The position numbers were made by a program, and so were the translations under genes. Source: an uncultured Acidobacteriota bacterium (GTDB lineage: Bacteria; Acidobacteriota; Blastocatellia; Pyrinomonadales; Pyrinomonadaceae). Taken from it: a stretch of 64,000 bases of DNA. Of this stretch, positions 16,639 to 26,336 are shown piece after piece. The stretch lies in NCBI GenBank assembly GCA_937859595.1, contig CALMAH010000001.1, positions 1 to 64,000 on the forward strand. The letters run 5' to 3'. Each line of letters begins with the position of its first letter. Within the stretch, counting starts at the first letter, position 1. A model generated the notes under the pieces. It had not been told where the DNA came from, made no database searches, and was given only the letters and a program-made list of their open reading frames with translations.

Positions 16639-17477
16639 GTTTCATTGCAGAAACCGCAGGTTACGACCGCTCCCTTATCGTCACGGATCATAGATCGGAT
16701 CTCTTCTTCTCCGAGAGCGGCGATCATCGCGATGGCTTTCTCCGTAGAACAAGTACACCTAAACGCTATCTCGCGTTCTTCAAGTATCTCAAGATCGAGA
16801 TCGCCGAGAGCCATTCGAGCCATATCTTCGGGAGTTGCGCCGCCAACGATCTTCTCGGTAACGTGCGGGGCACGGGCCATCGTTTGTTCGATCTCTCCTA
16901 TCACGTTCTCATCGGCACCGGGCATCATTTGGACCAGAAGTCCGCCCGATGCCGTTACGTATGGCTCCGAATTTGACAAGAGGACTCCGAGCATGACGCC
17001 CGACGGGATCTGTTCAGACTTGGCAAGATAATAGGCCAGATCTTCGGCGATCTCCCCGGAAACGATCGGAACCGATCCGATGTAAGGCTCAGGCCGAAAG
17101 CCGAGTTCAAACCCCGCCTCCCGAATAACATAAAATGTGCCGTTACCTACGATGTGACTCACATCGAATTTGCCGTTCTGCTTAGCGGGCGGCTCTGCTA
17201 TCGCATTCTTTACAAAACCTCGTACGGTCCCTTCGGAACTGGCCTCGGCAGTGATGCCTTTCACCGGACCGTCAGACTCTATCTTGAGGGTAAGCCGATC
17301 GAAATCTTTGATAGTTGAAGCGAGCAGCAAGGCTCCCGTCAACATCCGTCCAAAAGCCGCAGAAACGGTTGGCGAGGTGCCGTGACGCCGAACAGCCTCT
17401 TCGACAATTCCGGTGGTCACGCCGGCAATGATGCGTACAGTGCCATCGGCGGCTGTAGCGTGGATCAATTTGTCCAT
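16581..17477 (-). CDS. hslO: Hsp33 redox-regulated chaperone
   Basis: A 298-residue cytoplasmic holdase activated by oxidation. The zinc centre is complete: CTC in FRCTCSTEKA and CGFC in VTCGFCNETY near the C-terminus, four Cys in the C-x-C and C-x-x-C layout. The N-terminal domain has SAAFGRMLTGALLLAS and GFVKNAIAEPP. The ATG at 17477 (MDKLIHATAADGTVR) fits the family; an upstream TTG at 17513 is not needed. Its final 58 bp are antisense to the end of the flavin reductase gene. Confidence 0.95.
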   Translation of the reverse strand: MDKLIHATAADGTVRIIAGVTTGIVEEAVRRHGTSPTVSAAFGRMLTGALLLASTIKDFDRLTLKIESDGPVKGITAEASSEGTVRGFVKNAIAEPPAKQNGKFDVSHIVGNGTFYVIREAGFELGFRPEPYIGSVPIVSGEIAEDLAYYLAKSEQIPSGVMLGVLLSNSEPYVTASGGLLVQMMPGADENVIGEIEQTMARAPHVTEKIVGGATPEDMARMALGDLDLEILEEREIAFRCTCSTEKAIAMIAALGEEEIRSMIRDDKGAVVTCGFCNETYSLSEEDLLDMLTPADGR

Positions 17478-17594
17478 GCATCCAGTTTCCGGGATAGGCC
17501 CGGGTCTCGTCAAATTGCAGATCCTTGCCGTGGATGTGTCTAATGCAATACATTAAGGTTCGTATGTTAAACACCATAAATTACGAGACTTAAT

Positions 17595-17641
17595 CCCCTA
17601 TATCTTGTGACGATAGCTCTTGACACAACCACATTTTGTTA
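17595..17641 (+). promoter_or_regulatory. Candidate NrdR box pair upstream of nrdJ
   Basis: Box 1 (17595-17610) contains CTATATCTTGTG, which matches 11 of 12 bases of the NrdR core CTATATATTGTG. Box 2 (17626-17641) matches 9 of 16 bases of the full palindrome and begins exactly 31 bp after box 1, the paired spacing typical for this ATP/dATP-sensing repressor. Box 2 overlaps the -35 to -10 spacer. No nrdR gene is in the window. Confidence 0.65.
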
Positions 17642-17648
17642 TTATCCT
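17620..17648 (+). promoter_or_regulatory. Sigma-70 promoter of nrdJ
   Basis: A perfect TTGACA (17620-17625), 17-bp spacer and TATCCT (17643-17648). The predicted transcript starts near 17655, about 135 nt before the start codon. The second candidate NrdR box lies across the spacer, where binding would block polymerase. Confidence 0.7.
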
Positions 17649-17789
17649 TTGCTCATGATCTCCCGTGACGGGGGCCAATAGCCTGCTTCCCGTCCAGCAA
17701 GTCGAAACATTCTGCCTCAGCCAGCGCAAGTGTTACAATCGAAAAACGCACTATTTAGCCGACCGTAAAGGCATAAGGAGAGAACATCA

Positions 17790-20309
17790 ATGAGTAGGAC
17801 CCCTATCTCGCTCAACGAGATCAGCAAGGTAAACGACGCTAATGGGAACGGGTTCGGCATGGCCCGCCGACGTGAACATGCCCCTCTGGGCCTCAATGCC
17901 CAGAGAGTCGTGTCGATGCGATATTCGATGAAGGATGAAAATGGCGACGCGATCGAGAGCTGGGAAGACATCGTTAAAAGGGTCGTCGGCCATGTTTCGA
18001 GCGTCGAAAAAGATGACCAGAAGCGAAACTCATTCTACGGCGATCTTTCCGAGATAATGCTGGCCCGTGAGTTCATCCCGAACACCCCTTGTCTGGTCAA
18101 TGCCGGCAAACCCAAAGGCCAGCTCGCGGCCTGTTTTGTTCTCGGCGTGCCCGACTCGATCGAGGGGATAATGGAGCATGCCCAAAACGTCGCGATAATC
18201 CACCAGACCGGCGGCGGGACGGGGATGACCTACGAAATGCTGCGGCCCGCAGGATCAATGGTCAATTCGACCCGCGGGGTCGCCTCGGGCCCGGTCAGCT
18301 TTATGAACATCGTCAATCAAACCACAGAGGTGGTGAAACAGGGCGGTGTTCGCCGCGGGGCAAATATGGGCATTCTCAGCATCTCTCACCCGGATATTCT
18401 GAGATTCATCCACGCAAAGAACGATCAGACGAGTCTCACGAATTTTAACATCTCGGTGACCGTGACCGATCTTTTTATGGACGCGGTTGACAGCGGGACG
18501 TGGTTTCAGACCGAGTTTGAAGGCGAACCCTGGCAGCAGGCCATTTTTGACCCGGTAACGGATACCGATTATGCGGTGTACCGCCGACCCGACGGTTCGA
18601 CCGTGACATTCCACGATAAGGATTCGTTTGCCGAAGCTGACCTGACCGATTGTGTGGTGGAACGGCCGCCAATGCCGGGAATGGTTTACGCCCCAGACAT
18701 TTGGAACCGGATCATCGCGTCGGCGCACAAGTACGCCGAGCCCGGAATAATCTTCATTGACGAGGTAAACCGGCACAATCACATGATGGCTTCCATGGGG
18801 CCGATCTACGCCTGCAATCCCTGCGGCGAGCAAATGCTGCATTTCAACAACTCGTGCAACCTCGGCTCGATCGACGTAGCCAAGTTCTTCAGGGGCGATG
18901 ATGACGCTGACGCTGATGAGTCGATCGATTGGGAAAGACTCGGCCGGTCCACCCGCCTTTGCACCCGATTTCTGGACAACGTAGTCGACGCAGGTTATTT
19001 TCCGCTGCCCGAGATCGATGACGTCGTCAAGCGTACCCGCCCTGTTGGGCTCGGCATTATGGGATTTGCGGATCTATGCTTGAAACTTGGCATCACCTAT
19101 GGCAGCGATGAATGCCTGGATCTGATGGAACGCGTAATGGGCTTTATCCGACGAGAAGCGTGGATGGCCTCGATTGAGCTCGGAGCGGAAAAGGGCACAT
19201 TCCCTGAATTGGAGAAGAATCGGGACGCCTATTCAAAATTCCTCTATGACGAGATCGGCATCCCTGCCGACATGCCGCTGACGCCGAGGAACTACGAGGT
19301 GACGACCATCGCGCCGACCGGTACGATCTCGCTCGTAGCGGAAACCTCGTCGGGCATTGAGCCAAACTTTTCCTGGGCCTATGTGCGGCAGGACACGCTT
19401 GGAACTCGAACCTATGTTCATACGCTTGCGGCAGAAGCGTTGGGCATTGAGGTCGATCAGACCGACGAGGGATCCATCAAGACGGCGGCCGAATACGTGG
19501 TCAATCACGAAGCGGATCTGCCCACACACTTCATCTCAGCAATGGCCATCAGCTCGGTTCAGCATGTAAGGGTGCTCGCCGCAGCCCAAAAGCACGTGGA
19601 CAATTCGATCTCGAAAACGTGTAACGGTGCCCGCAACGACACTGTAGAATCTGTGGATGAACTTTACCATCTTGCAAGAAAGCTGGGTTGCAAGGCGGTC
19701 AGCTACTATCGCGACGGGAGCCGCGAAGGCCAGGTGCTTAATGCAATGAAGATAGAGGAGAAAGCGAGCCAGGAAAACGACAAGATGTTCGTTGAAAGTT
19801 CGACTTCTTCCGACGGATCGGCCTCCTTGTCCTCTCGAGTCGAACGGCCGCGCGAGCTAAAGGGCTCAACGTGGCGTATCCCCTTTGATAATCAAAATCT
19901 TTATGTAACGGTAAACCACGACGGCGAACGTGTGCTTGAGGTCTTTGCGGCCGGGCCTATCTCGGAGGGGGTCGGACTGCTGGCATCGAAAATGCTGCGT
20001 GGAGGGTTTGAGGTGCGTGAGGTTGCACGCAGCCTAAACAAGGTGACGGGAACACATGCGGTGTGGTTTAACGAGAGGCTGCTTACCTCGCCCGAACAGG
20101 CAGTTGCCGAATGCCTTATGCTGACAGACCGGCGGCTTCGCGACCTTCCGCACTCGGAACGACAAATGGCAAGCAAGGTCCAGCCGGCCGGTGAGGCCTA
20201 CGGCGAGATGTCCACTCTTGTAGGCGAATGCCCGGAGTGCCGCGGCCAGCTGGAACACGCCTCGGGCTGTGATTTTTGCCGTGATTGCGGATACTCGAAG
20301 TGTAAGTAG
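17790..20309 (+). CDS. nrdJ: Adenosylcobalamin-dependent (class II) ribonucleotide reductase
   Basis: An 839-residue enzyme reducing ribonucleotides to deoxyribonucleotides without an oxygen-dependent radical subunit. Seen: [18 protein letters not shown] with the first redox Cys, [23 protein letters not shown] at 342-348 with the thiyl-radical Cys345, [17 protein letters not shown], and near the C-terminus a TSCPD-like segment and two CxxC-type pairs (CPEC, CDFCRDC) plus a final Cys pair for re-reduction. AAGGAG lies 9 bases before the ATG. An acidic Asp/Ala repeat near 18895 and a Ser-rich linker near residue 670 are local oddities. No cobalamin riboswitch was recognised upstream. Confidence 0.96.
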   Translation: MSRTPISLNEISKVNDANGNGFGMARRREHAPLGLNAQRVVSMRYSMKDENGDAIESWEDIVKRVVGHVSSVEKDDQKRNSFYGDLSEIMLAREFIPNTPCLVNAGKPKGQLAACFVLGVPDSIEGIMEHAQNVAIIHQTGGGTGMTYEMLRPAGSMVNSTRGVASGPVSFMNIVNQTTEVVKQGGVRRGANMGILSISHPDILRFIHAKNDQTSLTNFNISVTVTDLFMDAVDSGTWFQTEFEGEPWQQAIFDPVTDTDYAVYRRPDGSTVTFHDKDSFAEADLTDCVVERPPMPGMVYAPDIWNRIIASAHKYAEPGIIFIDEVNRHNHMMASMGPIYACNPCGEQMLHFNNSCNLGSIDVAKFFRGDDDADADESIDWERLGRSTRLCTRFLDNVVDAGYFPLPEIDDVVKRTRPVGLGIMGFADLCLKLGITYGSDECLDLMERVMGFIRREAWMASIELGAEKGTFPELEKNRDAYSKFLYDEIGIPADMPLTPRNYEVTTIAPTGTISLVAETSSGIEPNFSWAYVRQDTLGTRTYVHTLAAEALGIEVDQTDEGSIKTAAEYVVNHEADLPTHFISAMAISSVQHVRVLAAAQKHVDNSISKTCNGARNDTVESVDELYHLARKLGCKAVSYYRDGSREGQVLNAMKIEEKASQENDKMFVESSTSSDGSASLSSRVERPRELKGSTWRIPFDNQNLYVTVNHDGERVLEVFAAGPISEGVGLLASKMLRGGFEVREVARSLNKVTGTHAVWFNERLLTSPEQAVAECLMLTDRRLRDLPHSERQMASKVQPAGEAYGEMSTLVGECPECRGQLEHASGCDFCRDCGYSKCK

Positions 20310-20324
20310 CCGGAAACACCTCCC

Positions 20325-20987
20325 TCAGCTTTGGCGAGGTTGAAATTTTGTGACGTGTTCGGGTAAATCGGCATCTGCCTTTAGCCGGGTATCCGGTATG
20401 GGCGGGCCCGGCACCTGCGAAAGCGGAAGAACTCCGGCCCAGACGTTCATTGCGTAGTCCTCCTCATCGTCCTTTGGGTCTCCGGTGCGGATCTTTGCCG
20501 ATGCTTCGTCGATAGGAAGTTTCAAGACCGACGTTGCTTTCATTTCCAGTTCATTGGGCCAGCGTATCTCGGGCCAGCGGCCGGGAATGATATGTTCGGT
20601 AAATGCCTCTAGCGCCGTGTATTTTTCTTGCTCATCCTCGACCAATGCAGCCTTGCCAAGGATCACGACCGAGCGGTAATTCATAGAATGGTGAAACGCG
20701 GATCGGGCCAGGACCAGGCCATCTAATAATGTGACCGTCACGCAAATGTCCACACCCTTCGACAAATTCTTCAACATTCTGCTTGCCGACGAACCGTGTA
20801 TGTAAAGATCTTCGCCAATGCGTGCATAGCCGGTCGGTATGACATATGGCTGCCCTTCGATCACGAATCCGACATGGCAGATAAAGCCTTCGTCCAGAAT
20901 TGCGAAGATCGTCTCGCGGTCATACGCTCCCCGGGCGGGAAGACGTTTAACACGGGTTCGGTCGGTCTTTGTGTTTGATCCGGTCAT
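20325..20987 (-). CDS. Pyridoxamine 5'-phosphate oxidase family protein (NimA-like)
   Basis: A 220-residue FMN-binding split-barrel protein. Visible: RGAYDRETIFAILDEGFICHVGFVIEGQPYVIPTGYARIGEDLYIHGS, then VTLLDGLVLARSAFHHSMNYRSVVILGKA. This is the layout of the nitroimidazole reductase-like (Nim) branch. In vivo substrate is unknown; the family binds FMN or F420. It lies convergent to nrdJ with only 15 bp between stop codons. Followed upstream by a CACGAATNN repeat. Confidence 0.85.
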   Translation of the reverse strand: MTGSNTKTDRTRVKRLPARGAYDRETIFAILDEGFICHVGFVIEGQPYVIPTGYARIGEDLYIHGSSASRMLKNLSKGVDICVTVTLLDGLVLARSAFHHSMNYRSVVILGKAALVEDEQEKYTALEAFTEHIIPGRWPEIRWPNELEMKATSVLKLPIDEASAKIRTGDPKDDEEDYAMNVWAGVLPLSQVPGPPIPDTRLKADADLPEHVTKFQPRQS

Positions 20988-20998
20988 AAGAAAAACTA

Positions 20999-21027
20999 GC
21001 CACGAATTACACGAATATCACGAATTT
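20999..21027. repeat. CACGAATNN tandem repeat, three units
   Basis: Three 9-bp units CACGAATTA, CACGAATAT, CACGAATTT preceded by GC. A near-identical three-unit copy lies at 47544-47571, and partly inverted copies lie at 47655-47715. It sits in the gap between the PPOX-family gene and the 3' end of polA. Confidence 0.75.
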
Positions 21028-21068
21028 CTATGAATTGTTTTTATTCTGTTCGATCGGGGCGAAATTTC

Positions 21069-23774
21069 CTATTTTGTACTCATCCAGTCGTCGCCAACAC
21101 CTATCTCGGTGACGAGGGGGGCGTCCAATTCGGCGGCAGATTCCATCTCGCGTTTGATGATCTCGGAGGCGGCGGCGACCTCGGCCTCCGGTGCCTCAAA
21201 GAGCAGTTCGTCGTGGACCTGCATTATCATCTGGGTTTTAAGGCCGGCCTCACGAAGCGCTTTTGAAACGTTTATCATCGCAATTTTTACTATGTCGCTG
21301 GCGGTTCCCTGTATCGGCATGTTTATCGCCTCGCGTTCCGCACGTGAGCGGACGGCAAAGTTGCGGTCCTTGATGCCGGGAAAATATCGGCGGCGGCCAA
21401 AGAGCGAGGTTACATAGCCATTTTTGCGGGCTTCTTCGGGAATGCGATCCATATAGGCCCGGATTCCCTTATAAGTCTCAAAATAATCGTCGATCACCTT
21501 GCGGGCTTCCTGTTTCGAGATCCCCACACGCTGCGAAAGGCCAAAGGCTTCAACGGCGTAAGCGATCCCGAAGTTGACGATCTTTGCCAACCGGCGTTTT
21601 TCTTTCAGGTCCTTTTCGTCGGTTGCTCCAAAAACCAGCCGGGCTGTCTTTGCGTGGATGTCCTCGCCCTTTTGATATGCTTCGAGCATTACAGGGTCTT
21701 TTGTGATGTGCGCCAGTATTCGCAGTTCTAGCTGCGAATAGTCTGCCGAGATCAGCTTGTTGCCTTTTTCGGGAATGAAAGCCTTGCGGATCTGCTGGCC
21801 AAGTTCGGTACGGACAGGAATATTCTGCAGGTTTGGTTCGGTTGAACTCAATCGTCCGGTCGCGGCAACGGTTTGGTTCAAAACGCCGTGAATGCGTCCG
21901 TCGGTGTTTACCATTTTTGGCAAGGCGTCGGCATAGGTTGCCTTGAGCTTATCGAGTTCGCGGTAATCGATTATGAACTGCGCGATCTCGTAATCGACCG
22001 CAAGTTCGGCAAGAACGTCTTTGCTGGTCGATATCTGTCCTGTGGCCGTCTTGCGGCCGGTCGCGATGTTCAGTTCCTGAAAGACCTCGCCAACCTGTTT
22101 TGGCGAGCCGATATTGAATTCACGGCCGGAGATCTTGAATATCTTTGCCTGCAAAGCGGATAGCTCGGAGGAGATAAATTCCGAAAATTTTTGAAGGGCC
22201 TTGGTATCCACCTTCATCCCGGCAGACTCTATGTCAGCGATTATCGGGGAAACAGGAATCTCGATCTCCGAATAGACTTTCGCAAGGCCGTCTTTAACTA
22301 TCTTTTGCCGAAGGATGGGTGTCAGCTGAAAGACCCAATCCGCTCTGGTCGCAGCCTGCCAGCCCGACCCCGTAAAATCTTCGGGGAGATCGGTGTTCGG
22401 ATATGCGTTTAAATTGTGCTGCGCGAGAAATTCTATTTCGTGGTGCGGACGTCCCGAATCGAGCAAATATGACGCGATCATAAGATCGTCGGTCAAAGAG
22501 CGGATATTTGCACCGAGTTTTCTAAGCACGGCGAGGTTCTTTTTATAATCGTGCGTTGATTTCTCGAGGTATGGATTTGCAAAGGTATCCGCGAGCGGAC
22601 GAGCCGCGGCCTCACGCCCATCTTCAAAATTCTCAAGATCTACGAAATATGAAACGCCCGGCGCATAGGAAATGGCTATGCCAAGCGGCGGCAGCTTATC
22701 GAAAGCGCTGTGCCACTTACCCTCGTTCGAATCGTCAACATAAAACGAGAACTTCTCTTTTTCCCAGAGCGTTCGGATCAGTTTGTCGAGTTCGGCGCGG
22801 TTTCGGACGACCTCGTATTTCTGCTCTACACGTCCAGCGGTTGCTCCATCTCCATGCATATCAAAGAGCGTAGCGGCATCGGAAAACTCTTTGGTCAACG
22901 TATTGAACTCAAGCTCGCGGAAAAGCTCATAGGCCTTTGCACGGTCGGGTTCACGGAACTTTAGCTCGTCGAGGTCTAATTCGATCGGTACCTCGCAATG
23001 GACGGTCGCAAGCTCAAGCGACTGACGGATGATCTCCTGATTGTTTTGCAGACTTTCGCGGTAGGTCTTGTGCGAGACCTTTTCGGCGTTTTGCATGGCC
23101 TCTTCCGCTGAACCGAATTCAAGTATCAGCTTCAGCGCTCCTTTCTCGCCGATGCCGGGTGCTCCGGGAATGTTATCTATCGAGTCGCCCATCAGCCCGA
23201 GTAGGTCGATGATCTTCGAGGGTGGAAGTCCGAACTTAGCTTCTACCCATTTCTCGTCGCACCATTCGATCGGCGGGACCGGCACCTTGCGTTTGATGTT
23301 GGTCGAATTTTGCCGCATCGCGACGATATATGGGTCTTTTACCAACTGGCAGAGGTCCTTATCGTTGGAAACGATCACGGCCTTTATTTCCTTTTCGGCG
23401 GCTTTTTTGGCGAGCGTGCCGATGATGTCATCTGCCTCATAACCATCCATTTTTAGGATCGGGAGATTGAACGCCTCGCAGACACGGATAATAAAAGGGA
23501 GCTGGGAGGCCAGATCTTCAGGCATCTCTTCGCGGTTCGCCTTGTAAGCCTCGAATGAATCGTGTCGAAATGTTGGGGCTGCGGTGTCGAAAACAGCGGC
23601 AATATAATCCGGCCGTTCGTCGTTTATCAGCTTCCGCAGCATGTTCGTAAAAACGAACACGGCTTGGGTTACCTGGCCGCTGCTGTTCCGGAGCGGCTCC
23701 TGACGGGCGCCCATCGGAGCAAAATAAGCCCTAAAGATGTGGGACATCGAATCAATGAGAAAAATGCGTTTCAT
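21069..23774 (-). CDS. polA: DNA polymerase I
   Basis: A 901-residue family A polymerase for Okazaki fragment processing and repair. The N-terminal 5'-3' exonuclease is intact (FLIDSMSHIFRAYFA, DGYEADDIIGTLAKKA, GDSIDNIPGAPGIGEKGA). The polymerase domain has motif A SADYSQLELRILAH, the O-helix RRLAKIVNFGIAY and motif C QVHDELLFE. The middle 3'-5' exonuclease domain lacks its catalytic acids: the DTET position reads YVDDSN and the exo II Asp appears as Asn in DYKKNLAVL. It is therefore probably without proofreading, like the Thermus and Bacillus enzymes. The ATG at 23774 (MKRIFLIDSM) is the family start. Confidence 0.96.
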   Translation of the reverse strand: MKRIFLIDSMSHIFRAYFAPMGARQEPLRNSSGQVTQAVFVFTNMLRKLINDERPDYIAAVFDTAAPTFRHDSFEAYKANREEMPEDLASQLPFIIRVCEAFNLPILKMDGYEADDIIGTLAKKAAEKEIKAVIVSNDKDLCQLVKDPYIVAMRQNSTNIKRKVPVPPIEWCDEKWVEAKFGLPPSKIIDLLGLMGDSIDNIPGAPGIGEKGALKLILEFGSAEEAMQNAEKVSHKTYRESLQNNQEIIRQSLELATVHCEVPIELDLDELKFREPDRAKAYELFRELEFNTLTKEFSDAATLFDMHGDGATAGRVEQKYEVVRNRAELDKLIRTLWEKEKFSFYVDDSNEGKWHSAFDKLPPLGIAISYAPGVSYFVDLENFEDGREAAARPLADTFANPYLEKSTHDYKKNLAVLRKLGANIRSLTDDLMIASYLLDSGRPHHEIEFLAQHNLNAYPNTDLPEDFTGSGWQAATRADWVFQLTPILRQKIVKDGLAKVYSEIEIPVSPIIADIESAGMKVDTKALQKFSEFISSELSALQAKIFKISGREFNIGSPKQVGEVFQELNIATGRKTATGQISTSKDVLAELAVDYEIAQFIIDYRELDKLKATYADALPKMVNTDGRIHGVLNQTVAATGRLSSTEPNLQNIPVRTELGQQIRKAFIPEKGNKLISADYSQLELRILAHITKDPVMLEAYQKGEDIHAKTARLVFGATDEKDLKEKRRLAKIVNFGIAYAVEAFGLSQRVGISKQEARKVIDDYFETYKGIRAYMDRIPEEARKNGYVTSLFGRRRYFPGIKDRNFAVRSRAEREAINMPIQGTASDIVKIAMINVSKALREAGLKTQMIMQVHDELLFEAPEAEVAAASEIIKREMESAAELDAPLVTEIGVGDDWMSTK

Positions 23775-23822
23775 TTCGGATAAGTTTAGCCGAAATCGCA
23801 AGCCTTCGCACGAACCGCGGCA

Positions 23823-24389
23823 TCACGCGGCGATCGCTCTCCGCATCGCTGCGTTGGATCCTAAGGCAAACTGTTTTTGCAGATAGCGGGTGTAGGGGTA
23901 GCCGAGGTAGGTCAGGAGGTGTCCGGGACGCGAAACGGCCAGGAGGTCATAGAAGACATCGCCGGTCATTGCATCTATCTCTACCAGAAATCGTTCCTCG
24001 CCCGATTCACCATGGCCGGCGAGCGTCCCATATGCAAAGCCAAATCGATCGGGTTCGTCGATAACATAAACGATCCTTGCAGGGTTTAGACTGTAGAATC
24101 CAAGATGCCGGACAACAACCGCGACCGTTCGGCCAGGTTCGATCGGTGCATCGGGCCAGCAAAGCTCGACCCAGGGCATTTCGAACATTTTCCATTGCCG
24201 GATCGCTGTCTTAGCCCTTTCAAGATCATTGGGCCCGGAGCCGATGCCGATCCGGTTGTGGTCTATCGTGTATCTTGAAGGGATAGCCCCCTGAGTCGAA
24301 CCAACATCAGGGTAGGAAAAGTCTGAACCGGAACAAGCTTCCAGGAACGCCGAAATCTCGCTTTGTGCAGGTCGTGACAGCCTAAACAT
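23823..24389 (-). CDS. DUF1990 family protein
   Basis: A 188-residue protein of the DUF1990 type, recognised by the overall layout: YTIDHNRIGIGSGPNDLERAKTAIRQWKMFEMPWVEL, VAVVVRHLGFYSLNPARIVYVID, FGFAYGTLAGHGESGEERFLVE and a C-terminal PYTRYLQKQFA segment. The function is not established; the fold is thought to be a beta-barrel for small hydrophobic ligands in distant relatives. It is transcribed toward polA with a 48-bp gap. Confidence 0.85.
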   Translation of the reverse strand: MFRLSRPAQSEISAFLEACSGSDFSYPDVGSTQGAIPSRYTIDHNRIGIGSGPNDLERAKTAIRQWKMFEMPWVELCWPDAPIEPGRTVAVVVRHLGFYSLNPARIVYVIDEPDRFGFAYGTLAGHGESGEERFLVEIDAMTGDVFYDLLAVSRPGHLLTYLGYPYTRYLQKQFALGSNAAMRRAIAA

Positions 24390-24486
24390 TATCGATCTTG
24401 CAGGCAGGACGCTTTCTGCCAGTTGGATCCTAAGAACGTCGATGGAGGGTGCATCGCGCCGATGTGAACTGCGACGGTGCCAGGTG

Positions 24487-25194
24487 CTAGGCTCCGGTCT
24501 CCAGGCCCTCGATGGCTCGGGTCAACGATAGGAATATGCCGCGGCCATCCACCGACCCGAGAAGCTCCTCGCAGGCCCGCTCGGGATGGGGCATCATGCC
24601 GAGGACATTTCGGTCCTGATTGCAGACGCCGGCAATATTAGACCTTGCACCGTTTGGATTAGACCCCGGCGTTATCTCGCCGTCAGGATCGCAATATCTG
24701 AATACGACCTGGCCATTTTCTTCTAATCGGTCCAATGTTGCATCGTCGCAAACATAGTTGCCCTCGGCATGTGCGACAGGTATCGAAAGCACGTTTCCGC
24801 ACTCGATCTGGTTCGTGAAGGGAGTGCCATTATTTTCAACACGAATGTTCACATGGCGACAGACGAAATGAAGGCCGGCATTTCGGATCAAAGCCCCCGG
24901 CAGCAGCCCGCTCTCACATAGGATCTGAAAGCCGTTACAAATCCCGAAAACATATTTGCCCTCGGCCGCGAACTGCTTCACAGAGTTCATCACCGGAGAA
25001 AACCGAGCCAAAGCACCGGCCCGAAGATAATCCCCATACGAAAAACCGCCCGGGATGATCAACGCATCATAACCGGAAAGATCGGTCTCTCGGTGCCAGA
25101 TAAAATCAACCGGCTGCCCGACGTGCTTTGAAATGACATGATATGCGTCGTGGTCACAATTCGACCCTGGAAAAACTATAACTCCGAATTTCAT
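24487..25194 (-). CDS. purQ: Phosphoribosylformylglycinamidine synthase, glutaminase subunit
   Basis: A 235-residue class I glutamine amidotransferase that delivers ammonia to PurL in purine biosynthesis. The nucleophile is Cys86 in [10 protein letters not shown]; His203 and Glu205 in MMPHPERA complete the triad. [12 protein letters not shown] is the family signature. Its start overlaps the preceding small gene by 4 bp (ATGA). The partner purS is two genes upstream; purL is not in the window. Confidence 0.96.
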   Translation of the reverse strand: MKFGVIVFPGSNCDHDAYHVISKHVGQPVDFIWHRETDLSGYDALIIPGGFSYGDYLRAGALARFSPVMNSVKQFAAEGKYVFGICNGFQILCESGLLPGALIRNAGLHFVCRHVNIRVENNGTPFTNQIECGNVLSIPVAHAEGNYVCDDATLDRLEENGQVVFRYCDPDGEITPGSNPNGARSNIAGVCNQDRNVLGMMPHPERACEELLGSVDGRGIFLSLTRAIEGLETGA

Positions 25195-25421
25195 AAATCT
25201 GAGACGTGTTCCTGCGCCTTATGCCAGCGAACCCATTCCGGCGGGATCGGGAGTCCGCCATTGGCCTCTCGCACATGCAAAATTTCAAAATAGCGTTCCT
25301 GCATCTCCTCAAGTTGACGAATCTTTTCTACAGGCGTCAGGTCTTTTAAATAAGTCCGAAGCGACCTCTTCCGACGCTGTAAGTCCGCGATCGGGTCGGT
25401 AATTTCAGAATTTGTATTCAT
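25191..25421 (-). CDS. Small protein between nucleotidyltransferase and purQ
   Basis: A 76-residue hydrophilic protein ([59 protein letters not shown]) that I do not recognise by name. Two basic helices and a proline turn are visible. Its start lies 17 bp inside the nucleotidyltransferase gene, and its stop overlaps the purQ start. Such a small partner next to a nucleotidyltransferase-like protein recalls toxin-antitoxin modules, but the function is not shown. Confidence 0.7.
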   Translation of the reverse strand: MNTNSEITDPIADLQRRKRSLRTYLKDLTPVEKIRQLEEMQERYFEILHVREANGGLPIPPEWVRWHKAQEHVSDL

Positions 25422-25953
25422 TTGAAAGTCTTCCTTGTATTGATCGCCATTTTTCCAAAAATCCGAAACGCTCCAGTAGATCTTGCAGAACTTGTCTGTT
25501 CATCACCCCGCCTTCGTCAAATTCCACGATCTTTCTGATATCTTTCTCTCGTCCCGCCTGAACCCACATTGCCGCAAGATGTTCTGGCGGAAGTACTTTT
25601 ATTTCCAGATCCCCAAATCCAAAAGTTCGCGACTTTTCTATCGCTTCTTTCCAAAGCCCATCGTGGCTTGACTCGATAAACTGAACCGGCCAACCGTTTA
25701 TAAAAATAAAATCCTTATCGTATTCGAAACCCTGTTTCCTGACATAATTATAGATCGGCTCAAGCGACAAGATAATCCCTGTTTGCGGCGGATCAAAGAG
25801 AAAGAAAATGTCAAGATCGACGGTTGATATGGGCTGATAGTGAAAGGTAGCCGCTACGGCACCGCCGACGCCATAGTCGCCGATTATTCCTTTGGCACGC
25901 ATGTCATCCAAAACGCGAACGACCGCGGCCAGTTTTGTGTGAATGCCGCTCAT
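25405..25953 (-). CDS. Nucleotidyltransferase-fold protein (AbiEii/MNT-like)
   Basis: A 182-residue protein with a nucleotidyltransferase-like start: YGVGGAVAATFHYQPISTVDLDIFF at residues 27-51 gives the GG...T.DxD pattern (Gly30-Gly31, Asp46, Asp48). KEASGNF-like features are absent; the C-terminal part is helical (QAGREKDIRKIVEFDEGGVMNRQVLQDLLERFGF), with the RxKDxxK element found in AbiEii-like nucleotidyltransferases. Its ATG overlaps the purS stop codon (TAATG), so it is translated with the purine genes. It could be a toxin-like enzyme or a regulator; substrate unknown. Confidence 0.75.
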   Translation of the reverse strand: MSGIHTKLAAVVRVLDDMRAKGIIGDYGVGGAVAATFHYQPISTVDLDIFFLFDPPQTGIILSLEPIYNYVRKQGFEYDKDFIFINGWPVQFIESSHDGLWKEAIEKSRTFGFGDLEIKVLPPEHLAAMWVQAGREKDIRKIVEFDEGGVMNRQVLQDLLERFGFLEKWRSIQGRLSNEYKF

Positions 25954-26195
25954 TAAACAATTTCGACACGATAATCCTCGATCACCGGATTTGCCAGCAC
26001 TTCATGTGCGATCTTTTCGGCTGCTTCTCTTGCTTCGGTCTCATTGACCGCATCATCGAGCGATATCTCAAAGTATTTTCCCTGTCGAATATCCGAAATA
26101 TTGGAAAATCCGAGCAGCTCGGCAGAGTGGTGGATCGCCTTTCCCTGGGGGTCGAGAACCCCCGGTTTTAATGTTACATAGACCTTTGCCTTCAT
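25953..26195 (-). CDS. purS: Phosphoribosylformylglycinamidine synthase, PurS subunit
   Basis: An 80-residue protein that bridges PurQ and PurL in the three-subunit form of FGAM synthase. The family pattern is clear: VYVTLKPGVLDPQGKAIHHSAELLGF, then QGKYFEISL and the C-terminal LANPVIEDYRVEIV. The stop codon TAA shares its last base with the ATG of the nucleotidyltransferase gene. Confidence 0.95.
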   Translation of the reverse strand: MKAKVYVTLKPGVLDPQGKAIHHSAELLGFSNISDIRQGKYFEISLDDAVNETEAREAAEKIAHEVLANPVIEDYRVEIV

Positions 26196-26336
26196 CTTTT
26201 ACTCCAAAATAAATTGTAGATTGTTACGCAAATTCTTGTGTTTGGCAACGTCTTGTGCTAGATTTCCCGTGTTTAAGTATTCGAAACCTTCTCATTTAAT
26301 ATCATCTGACCTAAGAAAGGAGAATCAGGAAATATT

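Noticed and set aside
17478..17789. Cobalamin riboswitch upstream of nrdJ
   Set aside because: The gap has a promoter and candidate NrdR boxes, but I see no B12-box-like conserved core.
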